Positions 1-8,784 of a stretch of 64,000 bases of DNA are shown here, piece after piece; positions within the stretch are counted from its first letter, which is position 1, and each line of letters starts with the position of its first letter. The notes beneath the pieces are model-generated. The model made no database searches, had not been told where the DNA came from, and saw only the letters and a program-made list of their open reading frames with translations. The DNA lies in assembly GCF_963667775.1 (NCBI RefSeq), contig NZ_OY764015.1, forward strand, positions 372,001 through 436,000, given 5' to 3'. A program made the position numbers and the translations under genes. The DNA comes from an uncultured Trichococcus sp. GTDB taxonomy: Bacteria; Bacillota; Bacilli; Lactobacillales; Aerococcaceae.

Positions 1-377
1 CTTGTGGGCTGACGAAGTCGCAAATGTACCTGCGCGTCATTCTTCCGCAAGTTGTTGTCGTGGCATTACCATCGTTTGGTACCACCACTGTCGCTTTGCT
101 GCAGGACACATCGCTGGCATTCACGATCGGGATAGTGGATGTGGTTGGGAAAGCGCGGGCCATTGGTGCCGTTACCTTCCACACGCTGGAAGGCTATGTA
201 GGCGCGGCAATTCTGTTCATTACATTGAGCATCATTTTGGAACGGGTCTTCGACTTGTTGGAAAAACGGATGAATTTCGCAGAAGCAAAAAAATCGTCCT
301 TCCAACTGCCAAAATTATTACTGATTAAAAATAAAAAGGTTCAAATTAAAGAGGTTCAAAAAATTGAGACAAATTGA
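1..377 (+). CDS. Amino-acid ABC transporter permease, 3' part
   Basis: The reading frame is open from the window edge (first full codon at base 3) to a stop at 375-377, so the 5' part lies outside. What remains is the C-terminal part of a His/Glu-type amino-acid ABC permease: the hydrophobic stretch around LPSFGTTTVALLQDTSLAF is the usual loop that contacts the ATPase, and it is followed by a last membrane segment (AAILFITLSIILERVF). A charged lysine-rich tail of about 30 residues follows, longer than usual. It lies just upstream of the matching binding protein, second permease and ATPase, so it is very likely the first permease of that transporter. Confidence 0.85.
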   Translation, partial: CGLTKSQMYLRVILPQVVVVALPSFGTTTVALLQDTSLAFTIGIVDVVGKARAIGAVTFHTLEGYVGAAILFITLSIILERVFDLLEKRMNFAEAKKSSFQLPKLLLIKNKKVQIKEVQKIETN

Positions 378-391
378 AGGAGGAATTATTT

Positions 392-1210
392 ATGAAAAAA
401 TCAACATTGGGTTTTGGAGCAAGTTTATTGATGACAGGGATTATCTTGGCTGGATGCGGCAGCGGTTCAGCTGAAACCGATAGTGGAGCCGACAGCGGCG
501 CGACAGAAATCAAAGTAGGCACAGGTAATGCAGCACTGCCCTACGCTTATCTGGATGAAAATGGCGAATATGATGGCTATGATGTCGCTGTAGTGAAAGC
601 CATCGATGAAAAACTGACTGATTACACGTTCACTTTCGAAGGAGCGGACTTCCCCACAACATTGTCAAACCTAGAGAGCGATAAAGTCCAGATGGCAGCC
701 TTTGAACTTGAAGTGAATGCAGAGCGCCAGGAAAAATTTGTATACGGGGATGTCGGTTACGTCGTATGGGATACGTACATTGTCTCGGATCCGGATGCAG
801 GAACGGTCTATGAATCCTTCGACGATCTTGCCGGGAAAAAAGTATATGTCACAACCGCAACAAATCAGGCAGCGATGGCTGAAACCTATTTGGAAGAAAA
901 TCCCGATGCTTTTGAATTGGTGTATGGCGAATACAACAATGAACAGATCGTCCAAGCGATCACTTCCGGAGCAGTCGATGCATCTTTGGCACCGAAATAT
1001 CAAGTCGATAACTGGAACCGTTCCTTTGAGGAAAACTTAGCGATTGGCAGCGAACCAGTCCATAATTCGGATGCCTACCTGCTGTTCAACAAAAAAGCTG
1101 ATCAAGCCTTCATCGATGCCGTGAATACAGCATTAGAGGAATTAAAAGCGGACGGAACCATCAAAGAACTTTCCGAAGAATATTTAGATGGTGATTACGT
1201 GCCAGAATAA
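392..1210 (+). CDS. Amino-acid ABC transporter substrate-binding lipoprotein
   Basis: This is a 272-residue extracellular solute-binding protein of family 3 (polar amino acids). The N-terminus is a lipoprotein signal with lipobox LAGC and Cys22 as the lipidation site, followed by a Gly/Ser/Ala/Asp-rich linker. The mature part begins with IKVGTGNAALPYAYLDENG, typical of this fold, and GYDVAVVKAIDEKL follows. ATG 392 is chosen because AAGGAGG sits 9 bases upstream; an in-frame TTG at 374 has no such site. It follows the permease end directly and precedes a second permease and an ATPase, forming one transport operon. The ligand cannot be read from sequence. Confidence 0.93.
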   Translation: MKKSTLGFGASLLMTGIILAGCGSGSAETDSGADSGATEIKVGTGNAALPYAYLDENGEYDGYDVAVVKAIDEKLTDYTFTFEGADFPTTLSNLESDKVQMAAFELEVNAERQEKFVYGDVGYVVWDTYIVSDPDAGTVYESFDDLAGKKVYVTTATNQAAMAETYLEENPDAFELVYGEYNNEQIVQAITSGAVDASLAPKYQVDNWNRSFEENLAIGSEPVHNSDAYLLFNKKADQAFIDAVNTALEELKADGTIKELSEEYLDGDYVPE

Positions 1211-1225
1211 GAAAGGATGAGGGCC

Positions 1226-1936
1226 ATGAGTTTCAAGTTTGAGGTGATGATCGAATCATTGAAAGTAGCAAGCCAATACATTGGCACAACATTATTCATG
1301 GCCATCACAGCGATAGTCATCGGCGTTATTTTAGGGTTGGGCATAGCGCTGATCCGACTGTATCGCATCAAAGGACTGAGCCAGTTTTTTCAAGTGGTAG
1401 TCACTTTGTTGAAAGGCATTCCGATGGTACTAATCATTCTCGCTCTGTACCTGATTGCTTCCAAACAGTTTGATGTTTGGTCGGAATCCATGAATTGGTC
1501 GCTTCGGTTCAGGGATTTCAACATGGTCTGGATCGCCATTTCCGCATTGACGCTATTGGCCACGATCAACAGCAGCGAGATTTTCCGTGGGGCATTTGCA
1601 GCTATCAAAAAAGGACAGTTCGATGCAGCCAAATCGATGGGCATGACCAACCTGCAGACGATTCGCCGGGTTCTGTTGCCGCAAGCCATTCCGATCTCTT
1701 TACCGATGTTCAGCAATTTATTGATCGGCCTGGTCAAGGCTTCTTCCTTAGCCTCAATGGTCAGCGTCGTCGATGTCTTCGCAGCCGCGAAGATCACGGC
1801 CCAGCAGAACTACCGCTTCCTGGAAGCCTATGTGGCGGTTGCGGTCATCTATTGGGGAATCAGCCTGGTGATCGAAAAAGGTGCGCAACTCCTAGAAGAG
1901 CGCATGACCCGTAAATTAAGGAGGGCGATTGTATGA
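1226..1936 (+). CDS. Amino-acid ABC transporter permease
   Basis: This 236-residue integral membrane protein has the HEQRO-type permease layout: an N-terminal membrane segment (YIGTTLFMAITAIVIGVILG), the KGIPMVLIILALYLI segment, and the ATPase-contact loop EIFRGAFAAIKKGQFDAAKS, which matches the EAA motif of polar amino-acid permeases. ATG 1226 is preferred over ATG 1217 because AAAGGATGAGG lies just before it. Its stop overlaps the start of the ATPase gene (ATGA), so the two are translationally coupled. It would form the membrane channel with the permease at the window edge. Confidence 0.92.
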   Translation: MSFKFEVMIESLKVASQYIGTTLFMAITAIVIGVILGLGIALIRLYRIKGLSQFFQVVVTLLKGIPMVLIILALYLIASKQFDVWSESMNWSLRFRDFNMVWIAISALTLLATINSSEIFRGAFAAIKKGQFDAAKSMGMTNLQTIRRVLLPQAIPISLPMFSNLLIGLVKASSLASMVSVVDVFAAAKITAQQNYRFLEAYVAVAVIYWGISLVIEKGAQLLEERMTRKLRRAIV

Positions 1937-2679
1937 TGGAAATACGCAATATCCACAAGCGCTTCGGCAAGCAGGAAGTCCTCAAAGGCATCGATATGGA
2001 TGTCGCAAAAGGGGAAGTCGTCACTCTCTTGGGGCCAAGCGGTTCCGGCAAAACAACCTTTCTCCGCTGCCTGAATTTTTTGGAACGGGCGGATGAAGGC
2101 AGCATCCTATTGGGAGAGACCGAAACGATCGTCAATAAAGCCAACTCAAAAGAAATTTTGGCCCACCAACGCCAAACCGCTATGGTCTTTCAAAATTATG
2201 CGTTGTTCCATAATAAGACAGCGCGCGAAAATATTGCGATGCCGCTATTGCTGACGAAAAAAAGGACAAAGCAAGAAGCGTATGAAGTAGCGGATGCTTT
2301 GTTGGAGCAAGTGGGCCTGACCGAACGCAAAGATTTTTATCCCAGCCAATTATCCGGTGGCCAACAGCAACGCATCGGAATTGCGCGGGCCTTGGCGCTG
2401 AATCCGAAAGTGATACTGTTCGATGAACCGACTTCAGCATTGGATCCGGAATTGGTCGGACAAACGCTGACGCTCCTGCGGGACATTGCAGAAACCGGCG
2501 CCACGATGGTGCTGGTGACACATGAGATGAAATTCGCTTATGAAGTATCGGACAAGATCATCTTTATGGAAAATGGCCAAATTGTCGAACAAGGGTCACC
2601 TAAAGAAGTGTTTGAACAAACGAAAGAAGAGCGGACCAAAGCCTTTTTGGCCCGTTTCACAAACCAAATGGCTAGATAG
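1933..2679 (+). CDS. Amino-acid ABC transporter ATP-binding protein
   Basis: This 248-residue cytoplasmic ATPase of the GlnQ/HisP type energises the transporter encoded upstream. Walker A is GPSGSGKT at residues 34-41, the Q-loop is MVFQNYALF, the signature is LSGGQQQR, Walker B is [11 protein letters not shown], and the switch histidine is in LVTHEMKFA. Length is normal for the family. The start overlaps the permease stop by four bases. A second ATPase of the same family lies 2.2 kb downstream. Confidence 0.95.
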   Translation: MMEIRNIHKRFGKQEVLKGIDMDVAKGEVVTLLGPSGSGKTTFLRCLNFLERADEGSILLGETETIVNKANSKEILAHQRQTAMVFQNYALFHNKTARENIAMPLLLTKKRTKQEAYEVADALLEQVGLTERKDFYPSQLSGGQQQRIGIARALALNPKVILFDEPTSALDPELVGQTLTLLRDIAETGATMVLVTHEMKFAYEVSDKIIFMENGQIVEQGSPKEVFEQTKEERTKAFLARFTNQMAR

Positions 2680-2692
2680 AGGAGGAGATCAG

Positions 2693-3913
2693 ATGGCATA
2701 TCGTTTCGCAAACCGCATCAAGGAATTGAAAACATCTCCATTAAGGGAAAATGCAAGCAAAAACATGGAACTCAAGGATGTGATCTCATTTGCTTACGGC
2801 TTTCCGCCGGCTGAGGCTTTTCCGATGGGGACACTCCAAAAAATTTCGCAAAAATTATACACGGAAGTCGATCCGGAAACGTTTTTGCAGTATGGTGCAT
2901 CTGAAGGCTATCCCTTGCTGCGCAAGCTGGTCAAAGAAAGGCTGGCGGCAACCGCCAATCTCCAGAATGAGGAACAGGTGCTGATCACATCGGGTTCCAC
3001 CCAAGCGATGGATATCGCCGTGAAGATCTTGTGTGATGAGGGAGACGTCGTGCTTTGCGAAGAACAAACCTTTTCGGGAGCGGTGAATGCGATCAAAGGC
3101 TATGGAGCCATTCCCGTACCGATTCCGATGAACGTCGCAGAAGAATCCGTCGATTTGGAAGCACTGGAAGAACTGCTGCGTTTTGATCAACGCATAAAGT
3201 TCATTTATCTCATTCCTACATTCCAAAATCCATTGGGGACGTCGATCCCTCTGGAAAAACGCCAGGCAATCTACAGCTTGGCCCAAAAATATGATGTGCT
3301 GATTTTCGAGGATGATCCTTATGGCGATCTTCTGTACTACGGCGAACCGATCATGAAGCTGAAGGAGATGGATACGGACGGGCGTGTCATGTATGCGGGT
3401 TCGTTCTCCAAAATTTTGGCACCCAGCGCACGCTTAGGCTTCATCATGGCGCCGGATGAAATCATGGAAAAACTGGCTTTGGCCAAGCAAGTATCTGATT
3501 CCCACACCAATTTTTACTGGCAAGTAATGCTGGCGGAATTCATGCAGAACCATCAGTTTGAAGAACATGTCTCGGCGTTGAAGCAGTATTACAAGGGCAA
3601 ATTTGAAGCGATGGTTGCCGGTCTTGAAGCGTTGCCTGAAGACAAAATTCAGTTCATCAAACCAACCGGCGGCTATTTCATCTGCTGCAAAATGGCGGAC
3701 GAATTGGACCCGGAAACATTCTATACGGCATTGGACGAAGCCAAAGTCGCCGTTATCCCCGGAAATATAATGAGCGTGGCGCAGGAAGGCTATGAACGGT
3801 ATTTCCGTTTGAACTTCACCAAACCGACACTTTCGGAAATCGTGGACGGGGTAAAAGTGATCGGGGAAGCTTTGGAACAAGCGACACCTGCATCATACAA
3901 ACAAGTGATTTAA
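2693..3913 (+). CDS. PLP-dependent aminotransferase, class I/II
   Basis: This 406-residue fold-type I aminotransferase resembles the LysN/2-aminoadipate and MocR-type branch but has no DNA-binding domain. The PLP-contact segment TSGSTQAMDIAVK, the FQNPLGTSIP motif, the aspartate in FEDDPYGDL, and the Schiff-base lysine in AGSFSKILAPSARLG are all present. The open frame extends upstream into the ATPase gene, but ATG 2693 follows AGGAGGAG closely and is the start. Between an amino-acid transporter and a D-hydroxyacid dehydrogenase, it likely deaminates the imported amino acid to its 2-oxo acid. Substrate is unknown. Confidence 0.9.
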   Translation: MAYRFANRIKELKTSPLRENASKNMELKDVISFAYGFPPAEAFPMGTLQKISQKLYTEVDPETFLQYGASEGYPLLRKLVKERLAATANLQNEEQVLITSGSTQAMDIAVKILCDEGDVVLCEEQTFSGAVNAIKGYGAIPVPIPMNVAEESVDLEALEELLRFDQRIKFIYLIPTFQNPLGTSIPLEKRQAIYSLAQKYDVLIFEDDPYGDLLYYGEPIMKLKEMDTDGRVMYAGSFSKILAPSARLGFIMAPDEIMEKLALAKQVSDSHTNFYWQVMLAEFMQNHQFEEHVSALKQYYKGKFEAMVAGLEALPEDKIQFIKPTGGYFICCKMADELDPETFYTALDEAKVAVIPGNIMSVAQEGYERYFRLNFTKPTLSEIVDGVKVIGEALEQATPASYKQVI

Positions 3914-3924
3914 GGAGGATATTT

Positions 3925-4896
3925 ATGAGATTGATTTATTATGGGGTCAGTGTTGACGAAGAAAAATTCATCAAGCGCTGGAGTTTCAGCAACAAGATTC
4001 CCGTGACCATCATCAATGAAGGCATTTCCAGTGAAAATGTCCATTTTGCCGGTCCCCATGATGGGGTCTGCCTGTATCCGAGTCCGGAAATGCGCAAAAG
4101 CGAGCTGCTTTACCGCAAACTACGGGAGCAAGGCATCCACCAATTGTCGGTCAAATCGACCGGGGTGGATGGCATCAACTTCGAGTGGGCCCAGAAATAT
4201 GGCCTGACCGTGACGAATGTTCCTGCCTACAGTCCCACTTCAGTCGGTCATTTTGCGATCATGTCGATTTTGATGGTCTTACGGAATATTCCGACCGTGC
4301 TGCAACCAAACTCATCCCGCAAAGCAGCAATCGGCCGGGAATTGCAGGATGTGACGGTCGGTATCCTGGGGACAGGCCGGATCGGTTCTGTGGTCGCAGA
4401 AGGGATCCATGCTTTGGGCGGACGCGTGATTGCTTCAAGTTCTAATGAAAATCCTGACTTGAAAGGGAAAGTTAGCTACGTTTCTTTTGAGGAATTGTTG
4501 AGAAAATCGGATGTTCTGTCCATACACATCCCCTTAACTGAAGAATCAACTTATCTATTTTCAGAGGACACTTTTACAAAAATGAAACCCGGAAGCTGTC
4601 TGGTGAATACGGCGCGCGGAAAAATCGTCGACACCAAAGCGCTGATCCAAGCTTTGGCAACCGGAAAACTGGCTGGGGCGGCCTTGGATGCCTTAGAAGA
4701 CGAGGAAAAATATTTTTCCGTCGGTTGGGAAAAGAACCCTTATTATTCCAGCCTGATGGCCATCCCGAATGTCATGATCACACCGCATATCGCTTACCAT
4801 ACCGAATTGGCCGTACAAGAAATCGTCGAGACATCGTTGACCAATGCGCGGGATATCATAATCGCAGGAAGCTGCCGGAATACGATCTCACTTTGA
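3925..4896 (+). CDS. D-2-hydroxyacid dehydrogenase, NAD-dependent
   Basis: This 323-residue protein belongs to the D-isomer-specific 2-hydroxyacid dehydrogenases (D-lactate/D-hydroxyisocaproate type). The nucleotide-binding motif is VGILGTGRIGSVVAEGI. The catalytic arginine lies in NTARGKIVD, the glutamate in DALEDEEKY and the histidine in TPHIAYHT. AAGGAGG precedes ATG 3925. Placed after an aminotransferase, it would reduce the resulting 2-oxo acid to a D-hydroxy acid and reoxidise NADH. The hydroxyisocaproate or phenyllactate route is plausible but inferred. Confidence 0.9.
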   Translation: MRLIYYGVSVDEEKFIKRWSFSNKIPVTIINEGISSENVHFAGPHDGVCLYPSPEMRKSELLYRKLREQGIHQLSVKSTGVDGINFEWAQKYGLTVTNVPAYSPTSVGHFAIMSILMVLRNIPTVLQPNSSRKAAIGRELQDVTVGILGTGRIGSVVAEGIHALGGRVIASSSNENPDLKGKVSYVSFEELLRKSDVLSIHIPLTEESTYLFSEDTFTKMKPGSCLVNTARGKIVDTKALIQALATGKLAGAALDALEDEEKYFSVGWEKNPYYSSLMAIPNVMITPHIAYHTELAVQEIVETSLTNARDIIIAGSCRNTISL

Positions 4897-4923
4897 GAAC
4901 CAAAAAAGAAGGAGGAGATGTAG

Positions 4924-5676
4924 ATGATCCAAGCGCAAGTAAGCGGACTGAAAAAAAGTTTCGGTAAGAACGAAATATTGAAAAACGTAGGTTTGACCAT
5001 CAATAAAGGCGAAGTTGTCTGCATTATCGGCCCGAGCGGCTCCGGCAAAACCACCTTCTTGCGTTGTTTGAATCTCCTGGAACGGCCGGATGCAGGCATG
5101 TATGAACTCGGCGACCTCCGCTATGACCTGAGCCGGATCGGTTCGCATCAGAGCCGGGAAATTGCCCGGAAAACAGCGATGGTTTTCCAATCCTATGAAC
5201 TGTTCAGCCATATGACGGTTCTGCAAAATGTGATGGAAGGATTGGTCACACCCCGGAAAGTCCCGAAAAAGCTGGCAGAAGAAGTCGCCACTTCCGTCCT
5301 GGAAAAAGTCGGGATGGCGGACAAAGCAGGGATGTATCCGAGTCAACTTTCCGGTGGTCAACAGCAACGGGTCGGAATCGCCCGGGCGATGGCGTTGTCC
5401 CCGGACCTCTTGTTGTTCGATGAACCCACATCGGCCCTCGATCCGGAACTTGTCGGGGATGTGCTGAATGTGATGAGGCAATTGGCTGAAACGGGCCAAA
5501 CGATGATCATCGTCACCCACGAGATGCAGTTTGCGCAAGAGGTGGCGGATAAAGTGGTCTTTATGGCGGATGGCGTGGTCGTTGAAGCAGGCACGCCGGC
5601 AGAAGTCTTTGATGACCCCAAACAAGAACGGACAAAACAATTTTTGATGCAAGTCCGCTTCAAAACAGCAGTCTGA
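4924..5676 (+). CDS. Amino-acid ABC transporter ATP-binding protein (second)
   Basis: This is a 250-residue ATPase of the polar amino-acid uptake family, with Walker [10 protein letters not shown], signature [14 protein letters not shown], Walker [13 protein letters not shown] and switch histidine in VTHEMQFA. It is clearly a paralogue of the ATPase at 1933-2679 but divergent in the middle. The AGGAGATGTAG stretch supplies the ribosome site. No permease or binding protein sits beside it, so it may serve the same permeases or act with genes upstream of the window. Confidence 0.93.
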   Translation: MIQAQVSGLKKSFGKNEILKNVGLTINKGEVVCIIGPSGSGKTTFLRCLNLLERPDAGMYELGDLRYDLSRIGSHQSREIARKTAMVFQSYELFSHMTVLQNVMEGLVTPRKVPKKLAEEVATSVLEKVGMADKAGMYPSQLSGGQQQRVGIARAMALSPDLLLFDEPTSALDPELVGDVLNVMRQLAETGQTMIIVTHEMQFAQEVADKVVFMADGVVVEAGTPAEVFDDPKQERTKQFLMQVRFKTAV

Positions 5677-5688
5677 GAGGGATGACAT

Positions 5689-6882
5689 GTGGAATACACA
5701 GAAGTAAAAAGCAAGCTTTGGACCAAGGACTTCCTCCTGGTCAACTGCATCACATTTTTGGCGATGACGGCAATCACGACCCAAATGGGAACGCTACCCC
5801 TCTATGTGACTGCCTTGGGAGGGTCCAAAGCGGTTGCCGGAAGTATCGTAGGCATCTTGGGCATCGCGGCCTTGTTTTTCCGCTTGCCGATCGGAATATT
5901 ATTGGATCGTTACGGTCGCAGGCTGTTGCTCACGATCGGGTTAGGCATCCTTTTCATTGATTTCGCTTTGTTGAATGTGCTGCAGACGCTCTTGATGCTG
6001 TTTTGTTTGCGATTGATCCAAGGCATCGGCAACAGCATCCAGGCAACAAGTGCTGCGACGATGGCGGCGGATTTGATACCGAAGGAACAGCTGTCGGTCG
6101 GGTTGGGCTACTTCAGCATCGCCCAAGCAATCCCTGGCGCAATAGGACCTTTGCTGGGGTTGGCGGTGGTGGAAGCATACGGATTTGAAGCCTTGTTTCG
6201 GGTGGCGCTTTTGCTGACGAGCGTGGCTTTTGGTTTGAGCTTTTTTATTGGTGCTGAATCGCCGAGAACGCTATTTTTCGGAGAAAAAACAAAGACGAAG
6301 GGCGGAGCGGCTGAAGCGTTGTCCGTCATGAAGAATCGGGGCGTTACTTTTCCCAGCCTGATCATGTTTCTGATCTGCTTTGCGAATTCCGGTGTGATTG
6401 CGTTTATCGCGCAGTTTGCGATCGAAAAGAAAATAAGCGGAGCCGGCTACTACTTTACCGTGATGACGGTCGTCACGGTTCTGATCAGGTTCCTCTTCCC
6501 CTATATGATGAATCGCATCAATCAAACATTTTTGATCTGCGGCAGCATCCTGAGCATCAGTGCAGCCTTCGGCATACTTGCTTATGCCGATGATCTTATC
6601 CATCTTCTTTTAGCGGCCATCCTATACGGAATCGGGTTTGCCAGTCTGCTGCCGGTGATGAATACAATTGTTTTGCAAAGTATTTCAGACCAGGAACGCG
6701 GACGCGCGATAGCGATTTTCTCGGCTGCTCTGGATGTAGCGTACGGCGGCGGGGCAATGCTTTGGGGCATCATCGCCAGCTTGTTTGGCTTTCAAGTCAT
6801 GTATCTCTTTTGTGGAGGATTCGGACTGGCAGCGTTGTTTGCTTACCTTCTGTTTGATGGCAGGAAGAAGCGAATGTCATAA
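5689..6882 (+). CDS. MFS transporter
   Basis: This 397-residue major facilitator protein has twelve predicted membrane segments. The loop 2-3 signature reads RLPIGILLDRYGRRLLL. Translation starts at GTG 5689, just after GAGAGGGATGAC; the ATG at 5687 is in another frame. It follows the second ATPase by 12 bases and ends the operon. Substrate is not predictable; export of a hydroxy acid or amino acid would fit the neighbourhood. Confidence 0.85.
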   Translation: MEYTEVKSKLWTKDFLLVNCITFLAMTAITTQMGTLPLYVTALGGSKAVAGSIVGILGIAALFFRLPIGILLDRYGRRLLLTIGLGILFIDFALLNVLQTLLMLFCLRLIQGIGNSIQATSAATMAADLIPKEQLSVGLGYFSIAQAIPGAIGPLLGLAVVEAYGFEALFRVALLLTSVAFGLSFFIGAESPRTLFFGEKTKTKGGAAEALSVMKNRGVTFPSLIMFLICFANSGVIAFIAQFAIEKKISGAGYYFTVMTVVTVLIRFLFPYMMNRINQTFLICGSILSISAAFGILAYADDLIHLLLAAILYGIGFASLLPVMNTIVLQSISDQERGRAIAIFSAALDVAYGGGAMLWGIIASLFGFQVMYLFCGGFGLAALFAYLLFDGRKKRMS

Positions 6883-6913
6883 AGCATGACACATCTTGTG
6901 AGCCCAACCTTGC

Positions 6914-6958
6914 AACTCTTATCATTTCTTACTAAAATTAAGAAAATGATGAGAGTTG
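6914..6958 (+). promoter_or_regulatory. Long inverted repeat upstream of the Lrp gene
   Basis: Arms AACTCTTATCATTTCTTA and TAAGAAAATGATGAGAGTT pair over almost their whole length around a short AT-rich loop. No T-run follows, so it is unlikely to be an intrinsic terminator. It sits about 20 bases before the start of the Lrp-type gene and could be an autoregulatory operator, or an RNA hairpin at the end of the upstream operon. Confidence 0.5.
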
Positions 6959-6977
6959 TTAGGATGGAGGGGTCATT

Positions 6978-7421
6978 ATGGATGCATTAGATCGGAAAAT
7001 TTTGAATATTATGCAAAAAAACAGCAGGATTACTGTCAAACAGATTGCAGAGGAATGTTTCATTTCGTCCCCTTCCGTATCTGTGCGTTTGCAGAATTTG
7101 GAAGGTCTCGGATATATTCGTACGTATCAAGCTATTCTTGACCATCAGAAATTGGGCTTTTTGATAAAGGCATATGTGAATTGCGCGGTCCCTGCAAAGG
7201 ACAAACAGGATTTTTACCGCTATGTCGAAGAAATCCCCAATGTCGTGGAATGCGACTGCATCACGGGTGACTACTCGATGCTATTGAAGGTCTATTTTTC
7301 GAACACAATCGAGCTTGATGAATTCATTACGGACCTGCAACGCTTCGGCGACACCAAAACGCACATTGTCTTTTCAACAAATGTCGGTCCCCGCGGCCTT
7401 CAGATTCAAGTAAACGAATAA
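6978..7421 (+). CDS. Lrp/AsnC family transcriptional regulator
   Basis: This 147-residue regulator has an N-terminal winged helix-turn-helix (DALDRKILNIMQKNSRITVK, then FISSPSVSVRLQNLEGLGYI) and a C-terminal RAM/AsnC ligand-binding domain (residues about 65-145, including VVECDCITGDYSMLLKV). ATG 6978 follows GGAGGGG. Proteins of this family sense amino acids and form octamers; its place at the end of an amino-acid transport and catabolism operon makes that operon the obvious target. A 45-base inverted repeat lies directly upstream. Confidence 0.92.
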   Translation: MDALDRKILNIMQKNSRITVKQIAEECFISSPSVSVRLQNLEGLGYIRTYQAILDHQKLGFLIKAYVNCAVPAKDKQDFYRYVEEIPNVVECDCITGDYSMLLKVYFSNTIELDEFITDLQRFGDTKTHIVFSTNVGPRGLQIQVNE

Positions 7422-7456
7422 GCAAAAACGCCGAGAATCATTACCGGCGTTTTTGC
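7422..7456 (+). terminator. Intrinsic terminator after the Lrp gene
   Basis: GCAAAAACGCCG and CGGCGTTTTTGC form a perfect 12-bp stem. It begins at the stop codon of the Lrp gene; the T-run is inside the 3' arm, so it could serve both strands. Confidence 0.8.
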
Positions 7457-7489
7457 TTATTATTTGTGTGTGGCGTGGGGGTCCCGTAC

Positions 7490-7617
7490 CTCCGGCGAGC
7501 GACCGGCTGGCCGGAGGACAATACCCAAAATAACATTCATCTCCGATGAAGCCCGCTTCGCCGGAGATGGGAGGAGAAAATGGGATCGGATCTCCGGCGA
7601 GGGCTTCTTCGCAGGAG
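7490..7617. repeat. Hairpin array A: three CTCCG...CGGAG units, 51-nt period
   Basis: Three palindromic units start at 7490, 7541 and 7592, exactly 51 bases apart. Lengths are 27, 26 and 26 bases; each starts CTCCG, and the first two end CGGAG while the third ends AGGAG. The unit at 7541 has the inner arms GAAG and CTTC. Interunit stretches are 24-25 bases and not identical. The array fills the gap between the convergent Lrp and AraC genes. The same design recurs at 17570, 19385, 20687 and 23635. Confidence 0.9.
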
Positions 7618-7652
7618 GACAGGGTGCCACCGCGCCACCTCTGGACACGCAG

Positions 7653-8606
7653 TTATTTATTCTGCGGCAGCCGATTGTCGAATTTCGTGCGGTACATCTG
7701 CGGGGTCTCGCTATACCAATCTTTGAATATTTTGTGGAAATGACTGTAGCTTTGGTAACCTACTTCAGTTGCAATATTGTGAACGGGAAGGTCGGTGTTT
7801 TGCAGCAACAGACCGGCGTTTTCCATTTTCTTTTCGGTGATGATCTTTGTGATCTGTTTGCCTGTGTGTTTCTTGATGTACCGCGACAGGTAGCTTTCGC
7901 TGTAGTTGAAGCGGACAGAGGCATCGGCAAGGGAAGTCGTCTGGTAATTGGCTTCAATGTAGCTCAATATTTCCAGGACCTTTTCGTCGATCCCGTAATA
8001 GCTGTACTCATTGAGCTCAAGCAATTCGGCGAACAACTGCAGCACTTCGCTGGCCAACAAAAAGGGAGTGGCCGCGCCTTCCCTGGCGTAAGTCGTCAGG
8101 ATAATCTGAAGCAGTCCCGCCAGATTGCGCTTATGGTTGTTCGGGAAGTAAAGATAGTCGAGATTGTCATTTTCCCGCAAAAAGGTTCCGATGAAGGTGT
8201 CGGAGCGGAACAGATTACGGAAGGTGCCGTGCTGCATCTCGTCGGCTTTGATGCAGATGTTGAAGATGATCGCATCGGGATCGACTACTTTGAGGGAATG
8301 GGCGCTAGCCAAGTTCATGATGCAGATGTCGCCGCTGCTCATATAGAACGATTTGGAGCCCATGCAATTCTCGATGACACCGTTGAGGATGCAAATCACT
8401 TCATAAAAATTGTGGCTGTGGTGCGGCGTTTCCTGCGACATCCGGTGGCCGATCAGGAAGATGTCCTGCTGCTCAGCGGCTTCGATGCCCTTCAATTGGT
8501 TGTCGGTGGTGATCCGGCTGTCGGCCCACAGACCCTCAAAATCGATTGATGGAATGAAATCATCCATCAAAATTTTATCGTAATGTTGAAAAAACACTTG
8601 ATTCAA
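7653..8606 (-). CDS. AraC family transcriptional regulator (cupin plus HTH)
   Basis: This 317-residue regulator has an N-terminal cupin-like sugar-sensing region (including HRMSQETPHHSHNFYEVICI) and a C-terminal AraC/XylS double HTH from about residue 215 (SLADASVRFNYSESYLSRYI; then IATEVGYQSYSHFHKIFKDW). Translation starts at TTG 8606, eight bases after AAGGAGG. It is divergent from the rhamnosidase gene with 178 bases between, so it probably controls the rhamnosidase-MFS-GH43 operon in response to a plant-type sugar. Confidence 0.92.
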   Translation of the reverse strand: MNQVFFQHYDKILMDDFIPSIDFEGLWADSRITTDNQLKGIEAAEQQDIFLIGHRMSQETPHHSHNFYEVICILNGVIENCMGSKSFYMSSGDICIMNLASAHSLKVVDPDAIIFNICIKADEMQHGTFRNLFRSDTFIGTFLRENDNLDYLYFPNNHKRNLAGLLQIILTTYAREGAATPFLLASEVLQLFAELLELNEYSYYGIDEKVLEILSYIEANYQTTSLADASVRFNYSESYLSRYIKKHTGKQITKIITEKKMENAGLLLQNTDLPVHNIATEVGYQSYSHFHKIFKDWYSETPQMYRTKFDNRLPQNK

Positions 8607-8784
8607 TCAGAAAACCTCCTTAGGACAAAAAAACGCATGATGAGGACAAGGGATGATATTGTTACCGCATACATCGCGGTGTTAAAGTTATGCATGTAAA
8701 GGTTGCCAGAGAGCGATGTGATATTTTGTTCCATTTCGTTCCGATGATAACAGGTTTTTAAAGCGACTTCAAGGAGGAAATGCT

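Noticed and set aside
2540-2692. Upstream extension of the aminotransferase into the ATPase gene
   Set aside because: Those codons overlap the ATPase C-terminus and are unlike the family; AGGAGGAG directly before ATG 2693 marks the start.
4888-5784. 298-codon frame on the minus strand
   Set aside because: Antisense to a textbook ABC ATPase with Walker A, signature and Walker B.
7464-8549. 361-codon open frame on the + strand
   Set aside because: It runs antisense over the AraC regulator, which has intact domains and a ribosome site, and begins inside a hairpin array.
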